Below the pieces are notes generated by a model that did not search any database, was not told the DNA's origin, and worked only from the letters and a program-made list of their open reading frames with translations. A DNA stretch of 64,000 nucleotides from the NCBI GenBank assembly GCA_018823835.1, contig JAHJHT010000002.1, positions 1,364,001 to 1,428,000 of the forward strand, given 5' to 3'. How positions within the stretch are numbered: the first letter of the stretch is position 1; every line of letters begins with the position of its first letter. Source of the DNA: Alphaproteobacteria bacterium. Its GTDB lineage: Bacteria; Pseudomonadota; Alphaproteobacteria; Rhizobiales; Rhizobiaceae. Of the stretch, positions 34,080-43,286 are shown in pieces. The translations under genes were made by a program, and so were the position numbers.

Positions 34080-35564
34080 GTGAGCGCTACGTCGCGTGGC
34101 GCGGGACCGGGTGAGCCCGGTCGAATTGTGATCGTCGGCGCAGGAATGGCCGGGCTTTATTGTGGCTGGCGGCTTCTCAAGTCCGGCTATCCAGCTCACT
34201 CTCTAAGAATTTTCGACGCACTCGATCGCCACGGCGGGCGGGTTCACACTGTTTCGTGGGACGGCGATCCCGCCGTGCGACTGGATCTCGGCGCGCATGT
34301 CATCAGCGATGGCCACAGGATCGCACACGGTCTGGTCAGCCATTTCGGGCTGGCAACCGCTCCTGTCGGAACCAGCCAGGACACGGCCATATTGCATCTT
34401 CGCGGCAGGACACGCGGCGAGCGGGAGGTGAGGCGCAGCTACTTCCGAAAAGCGTTTGCCTATGATGCCGGCTGGCGTTGGCTGCGGCGCAGTCCCAGGC
34501 GAATGCTCAAGGACGCACTGCAAGCCCATGAACTGCCTGGCAGCGGCCGGGGCGGAGTACCGGCATATTCCAAGGAACTCAGCGGCCAGGCCCTTGATGC
34601 CGTATTGCGGCAAAGGCTGACGGCTGAAGAACTTCGCTATCTTTCGGACCGGCTCGGCTATTCCGTCGGCGAGGCTTCAGTGAACGCCGGGACGACGCTC
34701 GACTGGCTGTGGACGGAGATGTTCGGTGGACGATACGTCACCATCGCGGGCGGCATGTCGGAACTGACTGCCGCACTTGCTGCCAGCATGTCGGAGCATG
34801 GCGTCACGATTGGCACAGGACACCGGCTCGACCGGTTCGAAGCCGGGCGCGATGGCGCACCGTCTACCCTCCACTTCCGTGTCGACGGCGTCGATAGGCG
34901 AAGCGTGGAGACGGAGCGGACGATCCTGGCGATGCCCCCCGGAGGGCTGAAGCCGGTCGAGGGCGTGGCCGACCTTCCAGCTGTTAAGGAGTTGTTCGGC
35001 GCAATTACCCCATGGCCCCTGGTGACGGGGGGGATCATCTTCGACGAGCCTTGGTGGCAGGCAGGGAAGCTTGCGGGAGATCGAGCAATCTCCGACCTCC
35101 CAATCGGACAATTGTTCCTTGCCAGCACCGACGCGCGGGCGGGCAGGAGCACTGGCGTGGGTGTCGCGAAAGCCTATGCTGAAGGTCAGCGCACGGCATA
35201 CTGGCGCGCATTCTCGCGAGACGCCGCGCCTGGGAAATGGCGTGGGCCGGGCGATCCACTCGCGGCCGAAGTATCCAGACAGATGGGGCAGGTTCTAGGG
35301 CGAGGGGTTTCTGGATCTGTGCCAGAACCGTTAGATGTCTGTCTGCAGGATTGGCAGGAATTCCCCTTCGGCGCGGGGTTCCATCTTTGGTCGTCCGGAA
35401 GCCATCCGGACAAGGCGTTCAACACCGCGCTTAAGCCCATGCCGGACTGCGAGCTCCACATCTGCGGTGAGGCGTGGTCAAGAAGACAGGCCTGGATGGA
35501 GGGTGCTCTGGAGTCCAGCGAGGCTCTCCTCGAGCGGCATTTCGGTCTGCTTCGCTGTAAATGA
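34080..35564 (+). CDS. FAD-dependent amine oxidase, last gene of the RiPP cluster
   Basis: 494 residues. The dinucleotide-binding motif VIVGAGMAGLYCGW (GxGxxG, residues 20-25), the FAD-contacting DRHGGRVHT and a C-terminal HICGEAWS segment place it in the flavin-containing amine oxidase superfamily. It starts at GTG 34080 with GAGG upstream. It lies 122 bp behind the third precursor on the same strand. Lys-rich cores (TKK, MKK) would provide amine substrates, but oxidation of another group, or a pathway unrelated to the peptides, cannot be ruled out. Confidence 0.82.
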   Translation: MSATSRGAGPGEPGRIVIVGAGMAGLYCGWRLLKSGYPAHSLRIFDALDRHGGRVHTVSWDGDPAVRLDLGAHVISDGHRIAHGLVSHFGLATAPVGTSQDTAILHLRGRTRGEREVRRSYFRKAFAYDAGWRWLRRSPRRMLKDALQAHELPGSGRGGVPAYSKELSGQALDAVLRQRLTAEELRYLSDRLGYSVGEASVNAGTTLDWLWTEMFGGRYVTIAGGMSELTAALAASMSEHGVTIGTGHRLDRFEAGRDGAPSTLHFRVDGVDRRSVETERTILAMPPGGLKPVEGVADLPAVKELFGAITPWPLVTGGIIFDEPWWQAGKLAGDRAISDLPIGQLFLASTDARAGRSTGVGVAKAYAEGQRTAYWRAFSRDAAPGKWRGPGDPLAAEVSRQMGQVLGRGVSGSVPEPLDVCLQDWQEFPFGAGFHLWSSGSHPDKAFNTALKPMPDCELHICGEAWSRRQAWMEGALESSEALLERHFGLLRCK

Positions 35565-35911
35565 CGGGTGCGATGTGGCGGACTCCATCTCCTCTCACCG
35601 AACTCGCAACCGCTCCGGCATCAAGGGCCGGATCGGAGATTGTTCGTGTCATCCTCCGACCATGCCGTTGTAGGTGAGGTCTGCTTTGGGTCGGATCACG
35701 CCCATGGCTGCCGTAAGGTCAAAGCCTGAACTTATACATGTCAGGTCAAACAAGCTGCCCATTCCGCAGCCGGCCCCAACTGGCCTTTCCGCTTCGCGTC
35801 GAATTGCGGCCGTCCGGGCCAACACTGCCCCCGTCAAGAGCCGACGGCGTCAACGGAAGGGGACGCCCTGCAGCAACACCGCCTGCATGGCGGATGCTGA
35901 TGGTGCCGGCG
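35565..35911. other. Gene-free stretch at the right border of the RiPP cluster
   Basis: About 350 bp with no convincing gene. No terminator-like hairpin with a T-run was found. Confidence 0.35.
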
Positions 35912-36100
35912 TCACTTCCGAGGCAGGCGCTGCCCTTCAGGGTATTCTTTTGCGTCGGTCCCCAGGCCGAGACCGCGGCCGGCCCGCGTCTTTCCGGTCG
36001 AGCCGCCGAGATCGAATCCCGGGCGATCAACCTGCTCCGAAGCGTCGGTCGGCATCTTGTCTTTCGGCTTGCTCGCCGAGTTGTTCTTGTCCTGTTTCAT
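35912..36100 (-). CDS. Small hydrophilic hypothetical protein, 62 aa
   Basis: A strong AAGGAG site lies 8 nt upstream of the ATG. The product is highly charged and disordered at the N-terminus (MKQDKNNSASKPKDKMP) and Gly-rich at the C-terminus. This type of small, soluble protein occurs in rhizobia near stress genes. It is downstream of the glycine-zipper stress protein on the same strand. Function unknown. Confidence 0.6.
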   Translation of the reverse strand: MKQDKNNSASKPKDKMPTDASEQVDRPGFDLGGSTGKTRAGRGLGLGTDAKEYPEGQRLPRK

Positions 36101-36132
36101 CTGAGATACTCCTTCGCAAAAGCTTTACGGCT

Positions 36133-36675
36133 CTATCGACCAGGCGGAACCTGCAGGGAAGACGCATGCATGCGCTCGTCCAGCCAGGGGTCACCGTTCT
36201 CATCGAAGCGATCCCACCCTGATCTCACAAACTCTTCGCGTCGGCTGCTGACGTTCACGGAGCCAGACTGGCCGAGTATCGCTGTGGCCGCGTCCACCTG
36301 AGCGTCCTCGACACGCGCGATCACCAGGGTGTTGCCCCTCCTGATGCCCTCGGCGTAAACGTGAGCGTCTTCCTCGTCGATGCCCTCATCAGCCAGAGCC
36401 CCGATCAGCCCGCCAGCGGCAGCACCGGTCAGTGCCGTGGCAAGCCAGCCCGCACCGACCACCGGGCCGATGCCAGGAATGGCGAAAGCAGCCAGCGCGC
36501 CAAGCACGCCGCCGACCGTTGCGCCAACGGCTGCGCCTTCCAGCCCATCATCGGCGTCGTCATGCCCGGGGCGGACCAGGCTGATATTCTCGCTGCCGAT
36601 GCCTGCTTCGCCCAGCGCATCCACGGCTGCTTCGGCTTGATCACGAGTGTCAAACAATCCCGATACCGTACGCAT
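36133..36675 (-). CDS. General-stress-type protein with glycine-zipper core
   Basis: 180 residues; GGAGAC lies upstream of the ATG. The N-terminus (TVSGLFDTRDQAEAAVDAL) has the beta-alpha-beta pattern of the general stress protein 17M/YsnF-type domain. The middle is a glycine-zipper stretch (VGATVGGVLGALAAFAIPG) and a further beta-alpha unit follows. Such proteins are induced under stress and may insert in or near membranes; the biochemical role is not known. Confidence 0.75.
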   Translation of the reverse strand: MRTVSGLFDTRDQAEAAVDALGEAGIGSENISLVRPGHDDADDGLEGAAVGATVGGVLGALAAFAIPGIGPVVGAGWLATALTGAAAGGLIGALADEGIDEEDAHVYAEGIRRGNTLVIARVEDAQVDAATAILGQSGSVNVSSRREEFVRSGWDRFDENGDPWLDERMHASSLQVPPGR

Positions 36676-36869
36676 GTTTCTGTCTCCTGCTGCTTCGAGA
36701 CATGAATGCCGGATCGGGCCGGATGTTCCGCGAGGATGCGTTGCCGCGAGCAGCCGGCTGCGCGGCCTCGCTTCGGTGTCTTACGCACCTTCCTAACGCC
36801 CCGAGCTTCTGCCATCATTGCTGCCGCCGCGGCCATGGCAGGCGGATGTTTCAACAAGGAAGCAGTTAG

Positions 36870-38897
36870 TTGAGTGACAGGGGTCTGACGCGGTCACAGC
36901 GCTTGGCAACCTCATCCGCAGCCAATGCCCCAGGCGGCCGATCTGCGCGGAGCAAAGTGCACAGGCTAGCTGGGAGCATCGCCGCTGGCAGACCAGGCAA
37001 TACCGCGCTTGCCGTCTCCTATGTTGCATACATGCTCGCAGCTGCCTTCGGTCGCTGGCTGATGGTGATCCCAGGCATTCCGATCACTGTATGGCCGCCG
37101 AACGGCGTTATCCTCGCCCTGTTGCTGACGCAGCCGCGGCGAACCTGGCCCTGGTGGATCCTCATCGGCGCCGCGGGTGAACTCACCGGCAATGCCATCT
37201 GGTTCCAGAACCCGCTTCTTTCGGCGCTCGGTTACGTTGCCGCCAACGCCGCCGCCGTCACTACTGCGGCATTCCTGCTCGCACCCTACGTGCAGGCACC
37301 GATCCGGCGGGTAGCCACCTTGCCGCAGATGCTGGGCTTCATCGCCATTGGGGTCCTGGCCGCACCGGTCATCAGCGCGACACTCGGCAGCGCGGTCAGC
37401 GCACTGGCTGGCAAGAACCCGTTCATCACGACCTGGCCGGTCTGGTGGCTGGGCGACGCTACAGGGATCCTGATCGCCACTCCGCTGGTCATCTCGACCT
37501 TGAACGCCTGGCGGGAAAAAGCATGGCCGACGGGCGCGCAGTTTCTGGAGGGCGCAGCCATCGCCTTGCTCCTGGCAGGTATCAGCGCGTGGGAAATGGC
37601 CACGGACGCCGCGCACGCTTTCCTGTTGCTCGTGCCTGTCCTTTGGGCCGCTCTGCGGTTCGAAGTTCGCGGCGCCGCATTTTCCGTGCTTGGGCTCGCG
37701 GTTGCGATCGGTTTCTACGCGCAAGGCATCGACCCCGCGCAGGTATCTTCCGCCACCGCAGCACTGCTGCACTTCAAGATGCAGGCGCTGACGCTCGTTG
37801 CGGCGTCGACCGGGCTCATCGTCGCTGCCGTCATCCGGCAACAGCGGCAAGCGGTAGCGGATCTGGCCCGCGCCAATGCCGAACTCGAGGCGCGGGTCAC
37901 TGAACGCACACGAGCTATCGAGGTGGCCGAGCAGCGCTTCAAGGCGACGTTCCAGAATGCGGGTGTCGGCATCAGCATCGTCGGAGGCGACAGCATGCTC
38001 TTGCGCGTCAACGACCGTCTGGCGCAGATGCTCGGCTACGAGGTGGACGAGATGGAGGGCCACCCGCTCGATCAGTTCACCCACCCGGATGACCTTTCTC
38101 CCGGCGTAGCAGCCTGGAACCGGCTGAAGTCTGGCGCGGCCGACGAGTACGAACTAGAGAAGCGATACATCCGCAAGGACGGTTCGACTATGTGGGGCCA
38201 CACCACAGTCAGCTGCGTTCGCGACCCCGACGGCAAGATCGCCTATCTCATCAAGATCATTCAGGACATTACCGCGCGCAAGCGTTCCGACGAGGCGCGC
38301 CAGTTGCTCATGCGCGAGGTCAACCATCGGAGCAAGAACCTGCTCACGATTGTCCAGGTCATCGCACGCCAGATGGCCGCGCGGTCGCCTCAGGACTTCG
38401 TAAGGATCTTCAGCGAGCGACTGCAATCACTCGCTGCCAACCAGGATCTCCTTGTGCGGAGCGAGTGGCAGAACATCGATCTTACCGAACTTGTACGCAC
38501 GCAGCTCGAACACTTCGGCAGTGTCGGCGGCCGCATCATACTCTCTGGTCCGTCCGTCTTGGTCCCACCCTCCGCCGCTCAGGCGCTGAGCATGGCACTG
38601 CATGAACTCGCGACGAATGCCGCCAAGTATGGCAGCCTAAGCAACGAGACGGGCCGTGTTGAGATTGCGTGGACACTCAGCGCCGACACCTTTTGCATGT
38701 CCTGGTGCGAGAAGGGCGGACCAGAGGTCGCCGCCCCTGGGGCAGTCGGATTTGGCAGCATCGTACTGGACAAGATGACCGCATCGTCGATGTCGGGAAA
38801 GGTCACCATCGACTACGCTCCCGAGGGCATCGTCTGGCGGTTGCGTTGCCCGCTGTCGGCCTTTCAGTCCAAGCCCGGCAAGCCTGTGCCGGAGTGA
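36870..38897 (+). CDS. MASE1-PAS-HWE sensor histidine kinase
   Basis: 675 residues. The N-terminal 310 residues form about eight membrane helices with MASE1-type signatures (VWPPNGVILALLL, GDATGILIATPLV). A coiled linker leads to a PAS domain (residues 345-470), then the HWE/HisKA_2-type dimerisation box LMREVNHRSKNLLTIVQ with the phospho-His, and an ATPase with ALHELATNAAKYG and GFGSIVLDKM. The start is a TTG at 36870 with AAGGA upstream. The ligand seen by MASE1 and the partner regulator are unknown; no receiver gene is adjacent. Confidence 0.88.
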   Translation: MSDRGLTRSQRLATSSAANAPGGRSARSKVHRLAGSIAAGRPGNTALAVSYVAYMLAAAFGRWLMVIPGIPITVWPPNGVILALLLTQPRRTWPWWILIGAAGELTGNAIWFQNPLLSALGYVAANAAAVTTAAFLLAPYVQAPIRRVATLPQMLGFIAIGVLAAPVISATLGSAVSALAGKNPFITTWPVWWLGDATGILIATPLVISTLNAWREKAWPTGAQFLEGAAIALLLAGISAWEMATDAAHAFLLLVPVLWAALRFEVRGAAFSVLGLAVAIGFYAQGIDPAQVSSATAALLHFKMQALTLVAASTGLIVAAVIRQQRQAVADLARANAELEARVTERTRAIEVAEQRFKATFQNAGVGISIVGGDSMLLRVNDRLAQMLGYEVDEMEGHPLDQFTHPDDLSPGVAAWNRLKSGAADEYELEKRYIRKDGSTMWGHTTVSCVRDPDGKIAYLIKIIQDITARKRSDEARQLLMREVNHRSKNLLTIVQVIARQMAARSPQDFVRIFSERLQSLAANQDLLVRSEWQNIDLTELVRTQLEHFGSVGGRIILSGPSVLVPPSAAQALSMALHELATNAAKYGSLSNETGRVEIAWTLSADTFCMSWCEKGGPEVAAPGAVGFGSIVLDKMTASSMSGKVTIDYAPEGIVWRLRCPLSAFQSKPGKPVPE

Positions 38898-39056
38898 CTT
38901 GCGATCGGAGCGATTGGCAGCGCGGGGGCCTGCTTCGCAGCCTGAGCCGCTCGCAACGCCAATCTGGCGTCGGTCCCATAGTCTTCGGCTGCAAAGCGCC
39001 TCCTATAAACTCATCGCACACCACCTAGCGAGTGGTGAAAGCCTTACGGATAGCCG

Positions 39057-39527
39057 ATGAGCGCGGAACGTGCGACTGCCGCTCTCCGTGAGCAGTTTAT
39101 CGCGGTACTTTGTCACGATTTGCGCAGTCCCTTGGCATCCGTGGCAGCCGGCGCCAACTTGCTTGCCAAGCATCCGCTGGATGAAAACTCCCAATCGATT
39201 GTCTCACTGATGCGCAAGAGTGTCATCAGGATGACCAACCTTGTCGACAATATTCTCGACTTTACCCGAGCACGTTCGAACGCGGGATTGGAGCTTGAAA
39301 CGGTGGACGACGAACCGATCAGGCCAACGATCGAACAGGTCTTGGAGGAGTTGCGATCAACGCATCCCGAACGAGAAATAGTGGCTGAGTTCGGCGAACT
39401 GGGGTGGTTTTCGTATGACAAGGTCCGAATTGAGCAGCTTGTGTCAAACTTGGTTGGCAACGCCATCACTTTGCTTTGCGCCCTCAAATTGGACGTAGAA
39501 GTGACGGGGTCCCTCGCCGAAAGCTGA
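39057..39527 (+). pseudogene. Truncated histidine kinase (HisKA and start of ATPase domain)
   Basis: 156 residues with an H box (LCHDLRSPLASVAAG) and an N box (EQLVSNLVGNAIT), then the frame leaves kinase sequence just after the N box, so the G boxes are missing. The break at about 39473 coincides with the start of a dispersed 60-nt element (GCTTTGCGCCCTCAAATTGG). Without the ATP-binding site it cannot autophosphorylate. It could at most act as a phospho-acceptor domain. Most likely a remnant. Confidence 0.75.
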
Positions 39528-39534
39528 CACGGCC
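39473..39534 (+). repeat. Dispersed 60-nt element, copy 3
   Basis: Starts GCTTTGCGCCCTCAAATTGG; AAGCTGACACGGCC begins 48 nt after the start. It interrupts the reading frame of the truncated kinase. Confidence 0.65.
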
Positions 39535-39747
39535 TCGCAAAACTTCGCGGGTCTAACCGCTCGGGGCCGGCCCGCGAAGCTGGAGGCCGATCGGCTTGCC
39601 ACCAGGCACAATGGATAGCTTCTGACAAGAAGCTGACTATGTTTCACGTCTCAAATGTCCCTTGCGCGACTATGGAGAATTACTTCGCGCTTCAGGCTGG
39701 TTCAAGTTTCCTGACAGACCTTACGTAGGCTTTCCGCTCACGGCTCC

Positions 39748-40680
39748 TCAATAACCCCGCTTCGGATCAGCGACGGCATCGGAGGCGCCGGTTCTCTCGA
39801 AGCAGCGGATATTCTCGGCGATGACCGAAGCCCCGGTTTCGGCGTCTATCATCGAGGCGATGTGGGGCGTGATGCGTATCCTCGGGTGGCCCCAGAACGG
39901 ATGGTCGGCAGGCAGCGGTTCGGTGCGGAAGACGTCCAGCGTCGCGCCTCCGAGCCGGCCGGAATCGAGCGCGGCAAGCAGATCGTCTTCGACGAGATGC
40001 CCACCCCGGCCGGCATTGATCAGCCGGGCGCCCTTGGGAAGCTGTGCGAACAGCCGGGAATCGAGGATGTCGCGCGTCTCGGGCGTCAGCGGCAGAAGGC
40101 AGACCAGGATCTCGGTTTGCGCCAGAAAGGCGGGCAGGCCGTCCGCGCCGGCAAACACGGTGACGCCGTCGACCTGCCGGCCCGATCTGGACCAGCCGGC
40201 CGTGTCGAAGCCGAGGTCCACGAGCGTGCGGGCACAGGCGCGGGCGATGTTGCCGAGCCCCATGACGCCAACACGGCGGCGGCCGGCGACCGGCGTCACG
40301 ATCTGCCGCCACTCGCCCCGCGCTTGGCTGGCGTCGGTGGTCGCCAGTTCGCGGTGATGGGCCAGCACGTGCAGGGCCACGTATTCGCGCAGCCGCTGCA
40401 CCATGTCAGGCCCGGTGGTGCGCAGGATCGGCAGGTGTTTCGGCAGGTTCGGGTCGCGCAGCACATGGTCGACCCCGGCGCCGACGGAAACCACCGCCTT
40501 GAGGTTGGGAAAGCGGGCTATGCCGCCGCGCGGTGGCGCCCAGACGACCGCGTATTCGACCGCTGACAATTGTCCCGGATCGTCGAAGTCGCGGATCTCG
40601 TGGTCGGGCATCAGGCGCGACAGGAGGCCGATCCATTCGCGCGTTTCCTCGGCATCGCCGAGATAGACGACAATCGACAA
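39748..40680 (-). CDS. ghrA: Glyoxylate/hydroxypyruvate reductase A-like 2-hydroxyacid dehydrogenase
   Basis: 310 residues with the Rossmann motif GVMGLGNIARA, the catalytic Arg region INAGRGGHLVE and the catalytic His in ITPHIAS, as in D-2-hydroxyacid dehydrogenases of the GhrA type. It would reduce a 2-oxoacid such as glyoxylate or hydroxypyruvate with NAD(P)H, or act in reverse. It is the last gene of the catabolic operon behind the ABC importer and two aldolase-type enzymes, so its substrate is probably made by those. The gene symbol is by family. Confidence 0.85.
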   Translation of the reverse strand: MSIVVYLGDAEETREWIGLLSRLMPDHEIRDFDDPGQLSAVEYAVVWAPPRGGIARFPNLKAVVSVGAGVDHVLRDPNLPKHLPILRTTGPDMVQRLREYVALHVLAHHRELATTDASQARGEWRQIVTPVAGRRRVGVMGLGNIARACARTLVDLGFDTAGWSRSGRQVDGVTVFAGADGLPAFLAQTEILVCLLPLTPETRDILDSRLFAQLPKGARLINAGRGGHLVEDDLLAALDSGRLGGATLDVFRTEPLPADHPFWGHPRIRITPHIASMIDAETGASVIAENIRCFERTGASDAVADPKRGY

Positions 40681-40690
40681 GGTCCTCTCC

Positions 40691-41428
40691 TCAGCTTTTC
40701 AGGCCGGCTTCGAGCCCGGTCCATAGCGCGCCGTATTCGTCGACGGTCACCTGCCAGGCCGCGCCCAGTTCGGCTGCAAGGGCGCGCTCGCTTGCCGACC
40801 ACGCCGGCATGATCCACGGTTTGCCGGCGGCCTTGGCGGCGGCGGCAATCCGCCGCAAATCGTCGACATCGGCTTCGGTCTTGGCGTAGGCGCCGCGCCC
40901 GCGGCTCAGCGACAGGTCCGACGGCCCGACGAAGACGCCGTCCACCGTCGGCAGCGCCAGGATCGCCTCGATATCGTCCAGCGCCTCGGCGCTCTCGACC
41001 ATCGGCAGGCATTCGGTGCCGGCGTCCTCACGCGAATAGTAATCCTGCGACACCGCATCGTAGCGTGCGGGCCGGGTGCCGGAGAAGCTGCGCACGCCGT
41101 TCGGCGGGTACTTGGCCGCGGCGGTGACCCTGCTTGCGTGTTTTACGCTACCGATATGCGGAATGATGACGCCGTGACAGCCCATGTCCAGCGCCTGCTG
41201 GATGGGAATCGCCTCGGGGCCGAGAACCTTGGCGTAGACCTTCGCCCCGAGCGCTCGGATCAGCGCGATCAGCTTGTCTGTCGCGTCGAGTTCGAAATAG
41301 CCATGCTCGATGTCGAGCACGAAACGTCGGCAGCCGAGCCCGACCGCGATCTCGACCAGCTGATGGTGTGTCGTCGACAGCCACACCGCGTGGGGGGAAA
41401 TCCTCACCGATGCCTCAGACACCGGCAC
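40691..41428 (-). CDS. HpcH/HpaI-type class II aldolase
   Basis: 245 residues with the family signatures VLDIEHGYFE, GCHGVIIPHIGS, PMVESAEALDDIEAIL (metal-binding Glu) and GVFVGPSDLSLS (metal-binding Asp region). Such enzymes cleave 2-oxo-4-hydroxy acids to pyruvate or a related oxoacid plus an aldehyde. The start overlaps the end of the RraA-like gene by 14 bp, and the dehydrogenase follows by 10 bp, so this is one operon. Confidence 0.87.
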   Translation of the reverse strand: MPVSEASVRISPHAVWLSTTHHQLVEIAVGLGCRRFVLDIEHGYFELDATDKLIALIRALGAKVYAKVLGPEAIPIQQALDMGCHGVIIPHIGSVKHASRVTAAAKYPPNGVRSFSGTRPARYDAVSQDYYSREDAGTECLPMVESAEALDDIEAILALPTVDGVFVGPSDLSLSRGRGAYAKTEADVDDLRRIAAAAKAAGKPWIMPAWSASERALAAELGAAWQVTVDEYGALWTGLEAGLKS

Positions 41429-42101
41429 CCTCCATCCCGTTCTTTTCCAGCATGCCGCGGATGTCGATCAGGTCCTGCAGCATTTCGCCCTTCTCGACGC
41501 GCTCGATCCAGTCGCCCTCTTCCGCCTGTTCGGCCAGCGCCCGGTCGGTCAGTTCGTCGAGCCGCACGGAGGGCACAACGACCACGCCGCAATCGTCGGC
41601 CAGGACCGCGTCGCCCGGGACGATCGCGACACCGCCGATCGAGACCGGGACATTGAAGCCGCCGCCGATGTTGAGGAGCTTGGTGGTGATCGCCGAGGTG
41701 GCGCGCGCCCAGGTCGGGACGCCGGCGGCAATGATCGCCGCGGGATCGGTCACGGCTCCGTCGACAATCACGCCGGCGAGCCCGCGGATGCGCGCGACTG
41801 CCGCCATGAAGCCGCCCCAGCACGCCTGCTTGTGATCGCCGACGCGGTCGATGACCAGCATGTCGCCCGGCCGAACCCGGTCCATCGCATAATAGAGGAG
41901 AGTCGAATCCGGCCCGGCGATCTGCACCGTGACCGCCGCGCCCGCCGCGCGCGGACCGACGATGAGGGGGCGGATTGCCGAATCGACGAAGCCGGCGTGC
42001 AGATAGTGGCCGAGCGTTGCGGCCTCGACCTTTGCCAGCCGCGAGACCCGGCCGGGATCGAGCTGCGCTGGCAGCGGTTCGATGCGATAGATGTCACTCA
42101 T
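41415..42101 (-). CDS. RraA-like / HMG aldolase-type protein
   Basis: 228 residues with the RraA-fold pattern: IAGPDSTLLYYAMDRVRPGD, then AVARIRGLAGVIVDGAVTD and a C-terminal DAVLADDCGVVVVP. Family members in catabolic operons act as 4-hydroxy-4-methyl-2-oxoglutarate/oxaloacetate-type lyases rather than RNase E inhibitors. Its neighbours (HpaI-type aldolase, hydroxyacid dehydrogenase, importer) support the lyase role. The substrate is unknown. Confidence 0.82.
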   Translation of the reverse strand: MSDIYRIEPLPAQLDPGRVSRLAKVEAATLGHYLHAGFVDSAIRPLIVGPRAAGAAVTVQIAGPDSTLLYYAMDRVRPGDMLVIDRVGDHKQACWGGFMAAVARIRGLAGVIVDGAVTDPAAIIAAGVPTWARATSAITTKLLNIGGGFNVPVSIGGVAIVPGDAVLADDCGVVVVPSVRLDELTDRALAEQAEEGDWIERVEKGEMLQDLIDIRGMLEKNGMEGAGV

Positions 42102-42127
42102 GTCTGGGATGTCCTCGAGAAGGAAAT

Positions 42128-43207
42128 TCAGGTCACGAAAAGCCGCAGGTCGTCGGCGGCAAGACCGAGTTGCGCGCCCTGCCCCACCTGTGGAGGCGCC
42201 GCACCGGTGTTTTGCCGGCGCAATGTCACGCGGGTGCCATCCGACATCGTGTAGACAAGCCGCAGGTCGGTGCCGATGAAGTCGACGTCGACGAGCCTCC
42301 CGCCGGCACTGTTGGAAGCGTTCGCCGCGACGGGCGTGACGCGCTCCGGCCGGATGGTCAGCGTGACGGCCGCTCCCGCCGCCGGCGGCTCGGAACAGGC
42401 AACGTCGAAGTGGCCGCCGAGCGCCTCGACCCTGGCACGTCCGGCGCCTGCCTCGACGACCCGGCCCGGGATCATGTTGGTCTCGCCGATGAACTCGGCC
42501 GCGTAAAGCGACGAAGGGGCATTGTAGAGTCCGCTCGGCGTGTCGAGCTGGATGATCTCACCGCCCCGCATCAGCGCGATGCGGTCGGACATCGTCAGCG
42601 CCTCCTCCTGATCGTGCGTGACGAATACGAAGGTGATGCCGAGCCGGCGCTGCATCTGCTTGAGTTCGTGCTGCATCTCCTTGCGCAGCTTGAGATCGAG
42701 TGCCCCCAGGGGCTCGTCGAGCAGAAGCACCTTGGGCTCGTTCACCAAGGCGCGGGCCAGCGCGACGCGCTGCTGCTGGCCGCCGGAAAGCTGCGACGGC
42801 TTGCGGTCGGGAAACCCGCCCATCTGCACCAGATCGAGGGCCGCGCGCGCCCGCTCGAGCCGTTGCCGCCTCGGGACCCGCCGCACCGTCAGCGGGAAGC
42901 TCACATTGTCGAGGATGCTCAGATGCGGGAACAGCGCGTAGCTCTGGAACACGGTATGCACCGGGCGCAGATGCGCGGGCACGTCCGAAACGTCCTGGCC
43001 ATCGATCAGGATGTGTCCCTCGGTCGGAAGCTCGAACCCGGCGATCAGGCGCAGCGTCGTCGTCTTGCCGCAGCCGGACGCCCCCAGCATTGTGAAGAAC
43101 TCGCCCTGCCGGATCGTCAGATCCATCCGGCGGAGCGCGGTGAACGTGTTGAAGCGCTTGACGACGCCGCGCAATTCGACCGCGCCTTGCATGGAAGTGT
43201 CGGACAT
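42128..43207 (-). CDS. potA: Spermidine/putrescine-type ABC transporter ATP-binding protein
   Basis: 359 residues with Walker [10 protein letters not shown], signature [15 protein letters not shown], Walker [13 protein letters not shown], a switch His region and a C-terminal TOBE domain, as in PotA-type importer ATPases. It energises uptake with the permeases and the binding protein encoded upstream. The gene name follows the family; polyamine specificity is not proved. Confidence 0.88.
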   Translation of the reverse strand: MSDTSMQGAVELRGVVKRFNTFTALRRMDLTIRQGEFFTMLGASGCGKTTTLRLIAGFELPTEGHILIDGQDVSDVPAHLRPVHTVFQSYALFPHLSILDNVSFPLTVRRVPRRQRLERARAALDLVQMGGFPDRKPSQLSGGQQQRVALARALVNEPKVLLLDEPLGALDLKLRKEMQHELKQMQRRLGITFVFVTHDQEEALTMSDRIALMRGGEIIQLDTPSGLYNAPSSLYAAEFIGETNMIPGRVVEAGAGRARVEALGGHFDVACSEPPAAGAAVTLTIRPERVTPVAANASNSAGGRLVDVDFIGTDLRLVYTMSDGTRVTLRRQNTGAAPPQVGQGAQLGLAADDLRLFVT

Positions 43208-43286
43208 TAAGGGGTGGACCCGATCGTCTGGAAATCTGCGTAGGGATGCGCGCGGACAGTCTCCGCGCGCATCGTCTGGGTGTGGT

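Noticed and set aside
35680..35726. A reverse-orientation copy of the dispersed 60-nt element
   Set aside because: GTCTGCTT and CAAAGC are present, but the spacing is 39 nt instead of 46-50 and the inner bases do not match.
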